NCBI GenBank assembly: GCA_047777415.1
Contig: JBKEEO010000001.1
Span: 372,001 to 436,000 of the forward strand
Source: Caproicibacter sp047777415
Lineage (GTDB): Bacteria > Bacillota > Clostridia > Oscillospirales > Acutalibacteraceae
Length of the DNA: 64,000 nt
Direction of reading: 5' to 3'
Part shown: positions 33,969-42,150 of the stretch, one piece after another
Layout: every line of letters starts with the position of its first letter
How positions within the stretch are numbered: position 1 is the stretch's first letter
Position numbers and translations under genes: made by a program
Notes under the pieces: generated by a model
Database searches by the model: none
Told to the model about the DNA's origin: nothing
The model's input: the letters and a program-made list of their open reading frames with translations, nothing else

Positions 33969-34837
33969 GTCATGCACTTCCCAAAAGCTTTATAGCGGTT
34001 CGGGTCTGCCAGGTTCAGCCCTTGCGTCGGTGACCGTTCCTTGTTTTCCCTGTCTTCGTTTTGCAAAACACTGCGCACGTACGAAGCCGACCGTCCCTTG
34101 CAGCGACAGGTTTCCTCTATCGCTTTCAGAATCCGCGACACGGGATAGGTCTGAAACAGTTCCTGCAAAATGCTCCCATCTTTCGCTGACGGCATCGGAT
34201 TGACTTTTTCCTCAAACGCCTGACAGACCGTTTCAAAATTTTTCTCCACCCCACCGTTCGATGTAACGTCCGATGTAACGCCTTCTACCGTAGAAGATGA
34301 TGGGGTATTTATTACACTAAGCTTATTATGGTTAGGTACTTTTAGGTTAGGTAAGGTAGTACCGTTACATAACGTTTCTGTAACGTTACAATCACTGTTA
34401 CAAGGTGTTACAGGTGCGTCTTGTTGTGGCGTTACTGTAACGCTTTGTTTCTTCTTTTTCCGCTCCCTGCATTTCTGAACCCGACGACGTGTATTTTCAC
34501 GCTGCTTTTCTATGTAATCCAAAAGAAGTGTTGCACGCTGTTCCCAATTTCGAATATGTATCGTTCCGTCCTCGTGCTTTTCTAAGAAATTAATTCTCAT
34601 CAGCTCATTGTAAAATTTCAGCGCACCTTTTGAACCGCCTTTGTCCCAGCCCGCAGCCCGTGAAATCGCTCTTGGAGGGAAATTTGTGATATCGCCATCC
34701 GGAGCTGCCGTAGCGGCCCATGTCCAAAAGCAAACCATCAGGCCAACGGCGTGTGCGTTTGTGATACCCAAAGCATCTGCCAAATTGTAGATTTTATCGT
34801 GTTCTCGGATTCCGTCGTCCACCTGAATCCATGCCAT
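33965..34837 (-). CDS. Phage replisome organizer (initiator)
   Basis: A 290-residue initiator. The N-terminal DNA-binding winged helix (MAWIQVDDGIREHDKI through FWTWAATAAPDGD) is followed by a basic coil (RRRVQKCRERKKKK). A Thr/Val-rich linker (about 130-195) follows, and then a DnaD-like C-terminal part (ILQELFQTYPVSRILKAIEE). The odd linker is encoded by a cluster of TGTAACG repeats, a probable origin inside the gene. It is partnered with the loader just downstream. Confidence 0.82.
   Translation of the reverse strand: MAWIQVDDGIREHDKIYNLADALGITNAHAVGLMVCFWTWAATAAPDGDITNFPPRAISRAAGWDKGGSKGALKFYNELMRINFLEKHEDGTIHIRNWEQRATLLLDYIEKQRENTRRRVQKCRERKKKKQSVTVTPQQDAPVTPCNSDCNVTETLCNGTTLPNLKVPNHNKLSVINTPSSSTVEGVTSDVTSNGGVEKNFETVCQAFEEKVNPMPSAKDGSILQELFQTYPVSRILKAIEETCRCKGRSASYVRSVLQNEDRENKERSPTQGLNLADPNRYKAFGKCMT
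34262..34442. other. Iteron-like array, putative phage replication origin
   Basis: At least nine copies of TGTAACG/CGTTACA or one-base variants in both orientations (34262, 34274, 34363, 34379, 34384, 34396, 34406, 34430, 34436), beside an AT-rich stretch (34300-34330) and a GTTAGGTA direct repeat (34331, 34346). It lies within the initiator gene, as in lambda. Confidence 0.65.
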
Positions 34838-34852
34838 TTTTACACCGTCCTT

Positions 34853-35563
34853 TTAAAATACCGTTACAGGCTTTCCGGTTGCCCGCTCAATTACCCTTTG
34901 AAATTGTTTTGAATTTGCATTATTGGAGGAAAGATGCAGTAAATAAATCTGTCTTACTGTCCGCATATCGTTTACCTTGACGAAATCCAGCACATGTTCC
35001 AAGCCAAAGTGAGAACGCAGCAGTCTGGACTTCATGGACTCCGGCACCAGTCCGTTCCGAATGTTCTGCTCTAAAATCGGAAGGCTGTAGTTGCATTCGA
35101 CCATAATCACATTCAGGTTGTTAAACCGGCTTGGAATGTAATAGGTATCTGTGACAAACAACAGTTTTTCCTTTGCCGCCATGGAATAGAGCAGATACCC
35201 ACACGGTTCCGCTGCATCGTGTTTTGTTTCGACCGGCAAAACAACCCAGCTTTTTAAATAAAACTGCTCATTGACGCGGATTACATGTTTGCGGTAGGGC
35301 CTGTCTATGTCTTTGATATTTGAAAATGTACCTGCAGTCGCGTAAAGGTCAATTCCTCTGGAAGCCAGTCCTGCGGCGCCTTTTGCGTGGTCCATATGTT
35401 CATGGGTTATCAGGCATCCGGACACACGAGGCAGCAAGTCCAAATAGCCGGATAACATCTTTTTAGCGGGAATGCCCGCTTCCAAAAGCAGGACACTCTC
35501 ACCGTCGTCGATGGCGTAGGAGTTGCCGGAGCTTCCGGAAGCAAGGCACATAACTTCAATCAT
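34853..35563 (-). CDS. Phage MBL-fold hydrolase, probable nuclease
   Basis: A 236-residue metallo-beta-lactamase-fold protein. It begins EVMCLASGSSGNSYAI and has the metal motif LITHEHMDHAKG, then MVECNY and SHFGLEH. Genes of this type commonly follow recT in Firmicutes phages. With no YqaJ or lambda-type exonuclease visible in this module, it could provide the end resection for RecT. That is inference. No obvious SD; it is 3 bp after recT. Confidence 0.8.
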   Translation of the reverse strand: MIEVMCLASGSSGNSYAIDDGESVLLLEAGIPAKKMLSGYLDLLPRVSGCLITHEHMDHAKGAAGLASRGIDLYATAGTFSNIKDIDRPYRKHVIRVNEQFYLKSWVVLPVETKHDAAEPCGYLLYSMAAKEKLLFVTDTYYIPSRFNNLNVIMVECNYSLPILEQNIRNGLVPESMKSRLLRSHFGLEHVLDFVKVNDMRTVRQIYLLHLSSNNANSKQFQRVIERATGKPVTVF

Positions 35564-35566
35564 CGA

Positions 35567-36391
35567 TTAAAACCCCGGGTCATAACCGGCATCGGATGAT
35601 TTGTCCGCAGGCGCGGGTTTCTGTTGCTTCTGCTTTTTCAATGCCTGTGTGGGCGTTTTCTGTGCCGATACATTGGCCTCTTTCTGTACTTTTTGCGCTT
35701 GTTCCTTTACCTCACCGGTGTCCTGATCTACATGAATATCAACTGGCTCCTGATTTGCTTTTTCTTGAATTTCTTGCTGGACTTTCTCGGCGGGATCGAT
35801 TTCCCGATATGCGTCCGGTCCAAGTTCCACAACCTCGTCGGCGCTGTAAATACCCATAATCATGTCCGGACAGTTTAAACGGCCGAAGAAGGAAGCCGCA
35901 CGATACCGGAGCATAACTTCCGGCATGGTTTTCCATTTGGAACCGTTCTTATCCAGCCATCCTTCATCCTTTGCCATCTGCATGGTGATAACCGGGCCTT
36001 TCACAATATGCCCGTTATGGTCCTCCGCATAAGCGTAACAGGACATATTCATGCCGGTGCCTTCCAAATGATACTGCAGCTCCGTCTTGTATTTTCGGCT
36101 TGCATTAATCATCCCCACAATATACTGGCTGCTCCAAGCCGGACGGCCGTTGACGATGTAGAGGTTCTGCATCACCATCATGGGACTGGTGTTCAGCCTG
36201 TTCGCCATTTCCAAAGCAATGATGCAGTTGCCGATATTGCCTTGATAATCTTTCGGTACGATAGTAGAACTGGCAAGCGCCTGCGCCATGCGCTGGGCCA
36301 CCTGAAACTCTTGGAATCCGCTGAAAATGTTGGTTCCAAGCGTAATATCTTTTGCCTGTACTGCAGCAGTCATTTCTTTTGCGTTACTCAT
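35567..36391 (-). CDS. recT: RecT single-strand annealing protein
   Basis: A 274-residue RecT. SNIF-like N-terminal region, then KDYQGNIGNCIIALEMANRLN, WSSQYIVGMINAS and MLRYRAASFFGRLNCPD, all typical. The C-terminal 70 residues are Gln/Lys-rich and disordered. It anneals complementary strands in phage recombination. SD AAGGAGG. Part of an ATPase-RecT-MBL set. Confidence 0.95.
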   Translation of the reverse strand: MSNAKEMTAAVQAKDITLGTNIFSGFQEFQVAQRMAQALASSTIVPKDYQGNIGNCIIALEMANRLNTSPMMVMQNLYIVNGRPAWSSQYIVGMINASRKYKTELQYHLEGTGMNMSCYAYAEDHNGHIVKGPVITMQMAKDEGWLDKNGSKWKTMPEVMLRYRAASFFGRLNCPDMIMGIYSADEVVELGPDAYREIDPAEKVQQEIQEKANQEPVDIHVDQDTGEVKEQAQKVQKEANVSAQKTPTQALKKQKQQKPAPADKSSDAGYDPGF

Positions 36392-36427
36392 ATAGAATCC
36401 TCCTTATCAATTTTGGAATTGGTACAC

Positions 36428-38356
36428 TCACTCTTTCACTTTCACTCGAAGTTTTCGGTCCGACGCGGACACATGCAGTCGGATGACTTGTGATTGAATC
36501 GGAAAATATTTCGTAATCGATTCTGCATTGTCAATCCATACAGGAACCGATTTTCCAAACACACCGGAAAGCGTATTGATAATATCCAGTCCGGCGTTGA
36601 GCCGTGCGGCACTGTTCAAGTTGGTTCCGTATTCAATCCCGTTGACCGTTGCCTCACAGCAGGGCTTTATGCCGCCGTTAATCTGCATATCAAACAGTTT
36701 CCACCGAACCAGCTGAAATGCGCTGTTGACTTTTTCCTCAATATCCTTCGCTTTCTGCTGCGTAAACTGCTCTGCAAGTTGTAAGCCTTTATCATATGTA
36801 GCCAGCATCTCGGACAGTTCCGTCTCCCGCTGTTTCAATTCCTCAATCCGCTTATCCTGACGGGCTGCAATCTCTTTGTTTAACGCACGTTTTTTCAATT
36901 GATCCAAATCAGCTGACACATTTTTAAGCTGTTCTTTAAGCATAGCCTCCCGCTGTCCCGAAGCTGATAGCACTGTCTCAAGCTGCTTTTGAGCATCCTG
37001 TAGTTTTCGGTTCAGCTCATGAAATTCATCCGTAGATTCAAACGGTGCAGGCTTCACATATTGCTTGATGCAGTGGTCAAGGCGGGACTGTAAGGCCTCC
37101 AACTTTTTGGAATCTTCTTCAAGCTGCTGCTTTAGTTCCGTGGCATCCTGTACCATACTGTCCCGGGTGGATTTCAGGCTCTTGCCTTTCTCAGAAATTT
37201 CTCGAAGCTTTCGCGCTTTCTGCTCATTGAAATCACTCAAAATCTGCTCTTGCTTGTCCGGAGGGAACTCTTGTCCACAGGTGGGACAGATGTTATCTTC
37301 CGGGTTTAGTTTCTGTTCGAAGATTTGTTTTCCCTGCTCCCGTAGGTCATCCATTTCCTTTGTCATGCGGGAAACAAATTCCTCATCGGACTGCAATTTA
37401 GTTTGAGTGGAAGCTATCTTTCCGGAAAGTTCTGCAATCTCGGCTCGGAGCTTTGCGGCTTCCGCTTCTATTCCGGCATTTCCTGCAGTTGTTCGGCGAT
37501 TGTACTCTACCGATGCCTTTGAAATGTCAGCCTGAATTTCGGAAATCTGCCTGCGAATCGAAGAAAGTGATTCTCCGTTAAGCAATGCACTGATTTCACT
37601 TTCGAGTTTGATTTTTTGCTTTTGCAGCCGTGCCATGGCCGGTCCGTCATTCGGCTCCGGCAAATCCACAGGCTTAGCCTTTTCAGCCTCATCAATCCGT
37701 TCGGGCATCCCTCGCAGCTCATCATTGATTTTGCGGCGCTGCGCCTTGGTTATCTCCACATATTCATCAACGGATTTAAACCCTATGTAACCGCCGAGAG
37801 GTTGCAGTTCTTTATGTGCATTGATGATTTCCCTGTCATCTAAATTCGGAGCAAACGCTTGGATTAACATATCCCGCCGCTCATTCCATTTGAGTTTCCC
37901 TGCAAACATATCCGGGTCGGTCAGCAGTTGAAATGTCTTTTCCTCACAGAGTCCGGCGACAAACGCGTTATATTCCTTCTGCGGTTTTGGAACATCATTA
38001 ATGTAGAATTCCGTTGTATTTCCTTTGAATTTCCGTTCCGCCTCACCATTCTTGCGCGTAAACACTTGATGGTATACCCGCCGCAGAGTAAATGTTCCTC
38101 CGGCATCGTCCTCAAATTTGCCCGTAACAGATGCTTCCAGTCCATCTATAACATGGCCCATCTCGTCTTTTGGGAGAATATCAAAATTGGAACTTCCGGA
38201 GGAATCCTTCCCAAACAGAAGCCAGAAATACGCGTCTGCTACCGTTGTTTTTCCGGTTGCATTGTCACCGTAGATATCCGCATCATGGCCATTGGGCGCA
38301 AATTCAAATCGATTTACACCCTTAAAATGGTCAAGAGCCAAATACAGCAATTTCAT
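36428..38356 (-). CDS. SMC/Rad50-like ATPase
   Basis: A 642-residue ABC/SMC ATPase. Walker A is GDNATGKTTVADA near residue 30, followed by FGKDSSGSSNFDI. A long coiled coil (about 180-560) is interrupted by a zinc hook, NICPTCGQEF, near residue 355. A Walker-B-like VPVWIDNAESI is near the C-terminus. It resembles SbcC/RecF-type repair ATPases in short form. Located directly before recT in the early operon. Confidence 0.9.
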   Translation of the reverse strand: MKLLYLALDHFKGVNRFEFAPNGHDADIYGDNATGKTTVADAYFWLLFGKDSSGSSNFDILPKDEMGHVIDGLEASVTGKFEDDAGGTFTLRRVYHQVFTRKNGEAERKFKGNTTEFYINDVPKPQKEYNAFVAGLCEEKTFQLLTDPDMFAGKLKWNERRDMLIQAFAPNLDDREIINAHKELQPLGGYIGFKSVDEYVEITKAQRRKINDELRGMPERIDEAEKAKPVDLPEPNDGPAMARLQKQKIKLESEISALLNGESLSSIRRQISEIQADISKASVEYNRRTTAGNAGIEAEAAKLRAEIAELSGKIASTQTKLQSDEEFVSRMTKEMDDLREQGKQIFEQKLNPEDNICPTCGQEFPPDKQEQILSDFNEQKARKLREISEKGKSLKSTRDSMVQDATELKQQLEEDSKKLEALQSRLDHCIKQYVKPAPFESTDEFHELNRKLQDAQKQLETVLSASGQREAMLKEQLKNVSADLDQLKKRALNKEIAARQDKRIEELKQRETELSEMLATYDKGLQLAEQFTQQKAKDIEEKVNSAFQLVRWKLFDMQINGGIKPCCEATVNGIEYGTNLNSAARLNAGLDIINTLSGVFGKSVPVWIDNAESITKYFPIQSQVIRLHVSASDRKLRVKVKE

Positions 38357-38547
38357 GCAAATTCACCTTCTTTCTTGACGTTTGAAAGGATGATTGCTAT
38401 ACTTAAATTAAAGGGATTTGTTTTGCCGTTTTCGGTGTTGTCAGCGCCGAGAGCGGCCTTTTTTTCTGCCACTTGCAATGCTGCCTGATATCGGGCCTTG
38501 ATTTGCTCTTTTCTTGCCACATTGTCAAATATGGTTTTCTTTGTCAC
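38353..38547 (-). CDS. Small phage protein, hypothetical
   Basis: A 64-residue protein, GTG start, coupled by a 4-bp overlap to the genes on both sides. N-terminal half is a Lys/Ala-rich helix (NVARKEQIKARYQAALQVAEKK); the C-terminal half ends in a hydrophobic segment. Not recognised. Tight coupling to the SMC-like gene suggests an accessory to it. Confidence 0.65.
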   Translation of the reverse strand: MTKKTIFDNVARKEQIKARYQAALQVAEKKAALGADNTENGKTNPFNLSIAIILSNVKKEGEFA

Positions 38548-38795
38548 GCTGTTTCATTCCCTTCCGATTTTAGATATAAGTTCCGGTCGTTACGGGCAAT
38601 ATCAAGCGTTCCCTCCGATAGCCTTGCCTGTCCGACCGCTTCGGCCACCAGCGCCGCTATATACTCAATTGCCATATGATGTTTCTGAGCGGTGTACCGA
38701 AGCGCATCATGGTACTCCTCTTCCGTTAACTGAGGAACCTGCTGCTTGACGAGTTCCCACAGCAAGGCCGAGGCAAAGGATTCGCATCTGCGCAT
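38544..38795 (-). CDS. Small phage protein, hypothetical
   Basis: An 83-residue, mostly helical protein starting MRRCESFASALLWELVKQQ, with TTAGGAGGG upstream. It overlaps the next gene by 4 bp. Family not recognised; early operon member. Confidence 0.7.
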   Translation of the reverse strand: MRRCESFASALLWELVKQQVPQLTEEEYHDALRYTAQKHHMAIEYIAALVAEAVGQARLSEGTLDIARNDRNLYLKSEGNETA

Positions 38796-38904
38796 TTTTT
38801 ATCCCTCCTAATCGTTTTATATTGACATTTTCTTCTAAATTGCTAAAATATATATTGTTTCTTTTTCACAAGAACCGCTTTTTCCGATACCGATCGGAGA
38901 GCGG

Positions 38905-39063
38905 CTATTTTTTTGCCCGTACAATTCGGTCATGCTGGTTGCGAAAAATCTCCACCATACCAATATGAACATCCTTTCGCACTGCCGCCTTATAGACGGT
39001 ACAGAATTTGCGGCATGTTTGTTTATGTATATTGCACGGGCAACGAAGGCATGGATCAATCAT
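38905..39063 (-). CDS. Small Cys-rich phage protein
   Basis: A 52-residue protein starting MIDPCLRCPCNIHKQTCRKFC, with five cysteines in the first 21 residues, so a metal-binding knuckle is likely. Start at 39063 chosen for GGAGG 7 bases upstream. A hairpin (about 38875-38904) lies just past its stop. Function not recognised. Confidence 0.65.
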   Translation of the reverse strand: MIDPCLRCPCNIHKQTCRKFCTVYKAAVRKDVHIGMVEIFRNQHDRIVRAKK

Positions 39064-39065
39064 AC

Positions 39066-39218
39066 TCAGGCCTCCGTTTCGATGCACCCTATAGTGCCGG
39101 TTGCAAATAGTGTAATGGAACCGATTAGGCCGATGACATTAAATACCGGAGCGCTTGCTACAAACAATGCCGTACCAATCAATACGGCTGCTTTTGATGC
39201 GGTGCGGATGTGGCACAC
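39066..39218 (-). CDS. Small membrane peptide, prophage
   Basis: A 50-residue ORF starting at GTG (CHIRTASKAAVLIGTALFVA). It has two hydrophobic stretches separated by an Asn/Pro turn. AAAAGGAG lies 10 bases upstream and the stop is 2 bp before the next ATG. It overlaps the end of the zinc-ribbon gene in another frame. Short but well placed. Confidence 0.5.
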   Translation of the reverse strand: MCHIRTASKAAVLIGTALFVASAPVFNVIGLIGSITLFATGTIGCIETEA

Positions 39219-39355
39219 TGGTTATCAACTCCTTTTAAAAATCCCGTCTGAATGAGCCTGTCACGTAACGCGCATGATGGACATATGTACCGGTGCTTGT
39301 CTTGCCGGACGGAGATAATCCATTGACGACCGCAGACTGTGCAACGGGCGGTCAT
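39179..39355 (-). CDS. Small zinc-ribbon phage protein
   Basis: A 58-residue ORF starting MTARCTVCGRQWIIS and carrying a second pair in ICPSCALRDRL, giving a four-Cys zinc ribbon. ATGA overlap with the upstream gene supports expression. The last 13 residues overlap the next small ORF. Confidence 0.65.
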   Translation of the reverse strand: MTARCTVCGRQWIISVRQDKHRYICPSCALRDRLIQTGFLKGVDNQCATSAPHQKQPY

Positions 39356-39678
39356 GGTGTAGGCTCCAACTTCTGATTCAGTATCTGAACAGCGGCCTCC
39401 AGCACTGCTTTGTCATGCGCAAACACACTATCGCAGTCATCGTCCATCAATGCTTCTCGGTCTTTAATTAAATCTTTGAGGCCACTTATGATTTCAGATA
39501 TTTCCATTTGGTTGTCCTGCCGGGATTGGCTACCCTCAAAAGCGTTCAGCCGTTCCAGCTCGTCTGCCGCCTGTACCATTAATGCACAATGTCCATCTTT
39601 GCAGTTGTGTTCATATCCACAGCCGTTGCACCCAGCCTTGTGGCTCTTCAATGCGCCAATCAGTTCATGTACATTCAT
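39352..39678 (-). CDS. Early phage protein, Cys-containing, hypothetical
   Basis: A 108-residue protein. The N-terminal part has a cysteine cluster (GCNGCGYEHNCKDGHCALM), likely zinc-binding. The C-terminal part is an acidic helix. GGAGAAG upstream; 4-bp overlaps with both neighbours. Not recognised beyond phage early-region membership. Confidence 0.7.
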   Translation of the reverse strand: MNVHELIGALKSHKAGCNGCGYEHNCKDGHCALMVQAADELERLNAFEGSQSRQDNQMEISEIISGLKDLIKDREALMDDDCDSVFAHDKAVLEAAVQILNQKLEPTP

Positions 39679-40070
39679 GTTTTCTTCTCCTTTCGCTTTT
39701 CCTCGTATTCATACAAGTCATCAAGATAGGCTTTATCAACTGCACGATATGCTACGCCAAGCATGTCAATCACACGGTCCTCATATGTCTCGCTGGCTTT
39801 CTTCGATAATTCCCTGCCGTCCCATAGGTCAAGCAATCGGTCCCGTTCTGATTCTGGGATAATTCCATATCCATAGGCCTCTATGATGTCATCTCTGCTG
39901 CCGTAATCATTGAGGTCCGCATATGCTTCTTGCAGATTTTTTAATTGCCGCTTTTTTTGCAATCCAAGTTTGCGCTTACGGTATTGGGCGGTCGCATTTG
40001 CAATGATTTTACGGGCGGTTGCGATGTCCTGCTTAAGTTGACGGTATTCACTGTCAGATTGGATTTTCAT
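39675..40070 (-). CDS. Early phage protein, helical, hypothetical
   Basis: A 131-residue highly charged helical protein (EYRQLKQDIATARKIIANA; GYGIIPESERDRLLDLWDG). Start at 40070 because of GGGGGA upstream. Family not recognised; a DNA- or protein-binding accessory role is possible. Confidence 0.65.
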   Translation of the reverse strand: MKIQSDSEYRQLKQDIATARKIIANATAQYRKRKLGLQKKRQLKNLQEAYADLNDYGSRDDIIEAYGYGIIPESERDRLLDLWDGRELSKKASETYEDRVIDMLGVAYRAVDKAYLDDLYEYEEKRKEKKT

Positions 40071-40122
40071 GCTTGTCCCCCTAGCATCTATCAAATCTTC
40101 TTTTCACAAACACGCATCGCGC

Positions 40123-40347
40123 TCATCGCTCAACCTGTCCGTCTTCCACAAACTTAAGAAATGCTTTTCTGGGTATCTTAACCCGCCGACCAATCACGCA
40201 AACTGGAAACCCGAAGCTGTTTGTGTGGTTTTTGATGTCCTCATGTGCTTGCACGTTGATGCTGTATGCATTGCAGCCCAATAGCGGTGCTATATCGGCT
40301 GGCAATAGAAAATCTTTTGGGGATTTTTTGATTTCATCCAGCGTCAC
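40123..40347 (-). CDS. Excisionase-like small DNA-binding protein
   Basis: A 74-residue protein with an MerR/Xis-like winged helix: DFLLPADIAPLLGCNAYSI for the helix-turn-helix and FPVCVIGRRVKIPRKAFLKF for the wing. Could bind the attachment arms or early promoters. GTG start overlaps the upstream stop (GTGA). Confidence 0.75.
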   Translation of the reverse strand: MTLDEIKKSPKDFLLPADIAPLLGCNAYSINVQAHEDIKNHTNSFGFPVCVIGRRVKIPRKAFLKFVEDGQVER

Positions 40348-40553
40348 GCTGATTTTTCTCCTTCCTTAAGAATTTGCTTTGCGGTTTGAATCACGTTAGG
40401 CGCATATCCGCCAAGGTACGAGCCATTGAGAATTTCAATGAAGCGCGTATAGGCCAGTGTGCTAAATCCACGTGTGCGGACAATGCGCCAGAGCCATTTG
40501 ATGGAGCGTCCTTCGCGCTTAAGTTCTTGCTTAATCTTTTCGCCTTCAAACAA
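40344..40553 (-). CDS. Small early phage protein, hypothetical
   Basis: A 69-residue basic protein, TTG start with AAAGGAGG. Pattern KIKQELKREGRSIKWLWRIVR then ILNGSYLG resembles a divergent helix-turn-helix of phage regulators. Role not known. Confidence 0.6.
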   Translation of the reverse strand: MFEGEKIKQELKREGRSIKWLWRIVRTRGFSTLAYTRFIEILNGSYLGGYAPNVIQTAKQILKEGEKSA

Positions 40554-40577
40554 ATTTAAACCTCCTTTATAAAAACA

Positions 40578-41423
40578 TTAATGTTCATAATGAACGTGAT
40601 AAGCCTTATCTAATTTGATTGGGTTTGGATAGCAGTGTCCTACAATCCAGTCACGCACCATATCAAGTACGGGAGCCTTGAACCTGTCGTAATCATCTGA
40701 ATGACCGTTAGCAGCAAAAGGTGAATGCTCAATGCAATCCGCCGGAATATTGAGGGTCCGGATAATTGCCGCTATCGCCTGCGAGTGTGGTCTCCCGGAT
40801 TTCGAGTACACCCCGAGAGCTTTTGCAATTTGTTCTTTGTCGTAAGTCTTTTCGCATCTAACAGGGATGCTTGGGATGTCTATTCCTATGTCGCTGTAAA
40901 CTTGTTTGTAGATTGCAGACACAGCTGCAGCGGCACGCTTTTTATCCACACCGGCGGCAATCCACGCTTTTTGCAAGATTTCCACAGAATGGTTGACCGG
41001 CGGCAGAGCGCGGTACTTTGATTTTGTGGGCGGTGTCTTGTCTGGATGCAAGAACGCATTGGCAAGGACCTTTTGCGCTTTCAGCTGGTACTGGACCAGC
41101 TTGTCCGCAACTTCCGGATGCTCTTTTTTCATGGTCGGGGTGATGCTGATTTTTGCAAGCCAGAGTGGGATGAAGTCGTTGTCGATGGCAATCGTCTCAT
41201 TGTGCGGGTCAAACACCCCTGCGTCAAATTTGACGCACCCCTTTTTCAGCACAATGTCACGCTGTACGCGCTTGACTTCAGCATCCTTGAAGTTTTTATC
41301 AAACCCAATCCCCCTGCATATGTAGGAAACACCAGCATAAATCTTGCCTGTTTTTTCATCCTTTGCCGCCATGAGTTCATCACCCATGAACGGGACTGTT
41401 TTTACAGATAGCTGATTGTTCAC
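40578..41423 (-). CDS. Antirepressor, P22_AR_N type
   Basis: A 281-residue antirepressor. The N-terminal domain (about 1-115) matches P22_AR_N: LMAAKDEKTGKIYAGVSYIC, then VFDPHNETIAIDNDFIPLWL. The C-terminal part has no named domain. GTG at 41423 with AAAAGGAG upstream is chosen. The longer frame to 41738 runs through the promoter of the divergent gene and is not used. It probably acts on the XRE repressor during induction. Confidence 0.82.
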   Translation of the reverse strand: MNNQLSVKTVPFMGDELMAAKDEKTGKIYAGVSYICRGIGFDKNFKDAEVKRVQRDIVLKKGCVKFDAGVFDPHNETIAIDNDFIPLWLAKISITPTMKKEHPEVADKLVQYQLKAQKVLANAFLHPDKTPPTKSKYRALPPVNHSVEILQKAWIAAGVDKKRAAAAVSAIYKQVYSDIGIDIPSIPVRCEKTYDKEQIAKALGVYSKSGRPHSQAIAAIIRTLNIPADCIEHSPFAANGHSDDYDRFKAPVLDMVRDWIVGHCYPNPIKLDKAYHVHYEH

Positions 41424-41566
41424 ATTAACACTCCTTTTCTTAAGAATTGTAATATTGTCAATATCGATGTGCTGAATATTACTGTCCTGCCCCTGAAATT
41501 TGAGGGCCAGTTTTTGTAGTGCAATGTTTCGATAAATCTGTTTCGATTCTTGGCTTGTTTCATTTC

Positions 41567-41595
41567 TTGAAAAATCACGTCTATCGCTGTAAAAT
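41567..41595 (+). promoter_or_regulatory. Promoter of an unknown + strand cargo gene
   Basis: TTGAAA (41567-41572), 17 bp, TAAAAT (41590-41595). The SD and ATG follow within 25 bp. Confidence 0.65.
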
Positions 41596-41619
41596 TGTGG
41601 TAGAAGGGAGGTGAATAGA

Positions 41620-42150
41620 ATGGGATTAGATGAAATTCGTGAACTGGAAGATTTGAAAGCTGAATATAGCGATCTAGTCCAAAAATACAATGCTATGGTA
41701 GATTCAGAAGAAAAAGACCTTATAAGCAAAACAGTCAATGAATTTGCAAATTATTTTGGTAAAGCAAAATTCAATGTTCAGCGTTCTGAAACTTCCATAA
41801 GTGCCAAATATGGAGGCTCATCTGCCACTCTGGATTTTGGTAAGCCTACAGGATATGTTGGCGTAAAAATCAAACTAAAGTTAGACGTTTCCATGCCCTC
41901 TGAAAAATCTCAGTTTATCGTTGCGCTTAATCCAAACAAACCTGAAGTTATGGTAAGCTTTGGAAAGCCACACCAGAAAACGATTGTAGAAGAAATTGAA
42001 GATTATAAAGCTAAAATCGAAAAAATGAAGCTTAAAATTGAGTCTGGATCTATTGGTCCGTATTTTCTTTATGTAAAGCGCGAGAAATCTTCCGATCCTT
42101 TGAAATGCTATAACTCATTGACGGATTTGCTCAATGAAATTACAGCCTAA
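41620..42150 (+). CDS. Unknown cargo protein, + strand
   Basis: A 176-residue protein starting at 41620 after GGGAGGTG. An N-terminal coiled coil (DEIRELEDLKAEYSDLVQKY) leads into a beta-rich core (TSISAKYGGSSATLDFG, YVGVKIKLKLDV) and a second coiled coil. No signal or membrane segment. Family not recognised. It runs against its minus-strand neighbours, has its own promoter, and ends 11 bp inside the convergent gene. Likely expressed in the lysogen; a superinfection or host-modifying role is possible. Confidence 0.75.
   Translation: MGLDEIRELEDLKAEYSDLVQKYNAMVDSEEKDLISKTVNEFANYFGKAKFNVQRSETSISAKYGGSSATLDFGKPTGYVGVKIKLKLDVSMPSEKSQFIVALNPNKPEVMVSFGKPHQKTIVEEIEDYKAKIEKMKLKIESGSIGPYFLYVKREKSSDPLKCYNSLTDLLNEITA

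Noticed and set aside
40578..41738. Long form of the antirepressor frame starting at 41738
   Set aside because: The upstream 315 bp have no SD at the start and cover the promoter and first codons of the divergent gene; GTG at 41423 has a good SD and matches the domain start.
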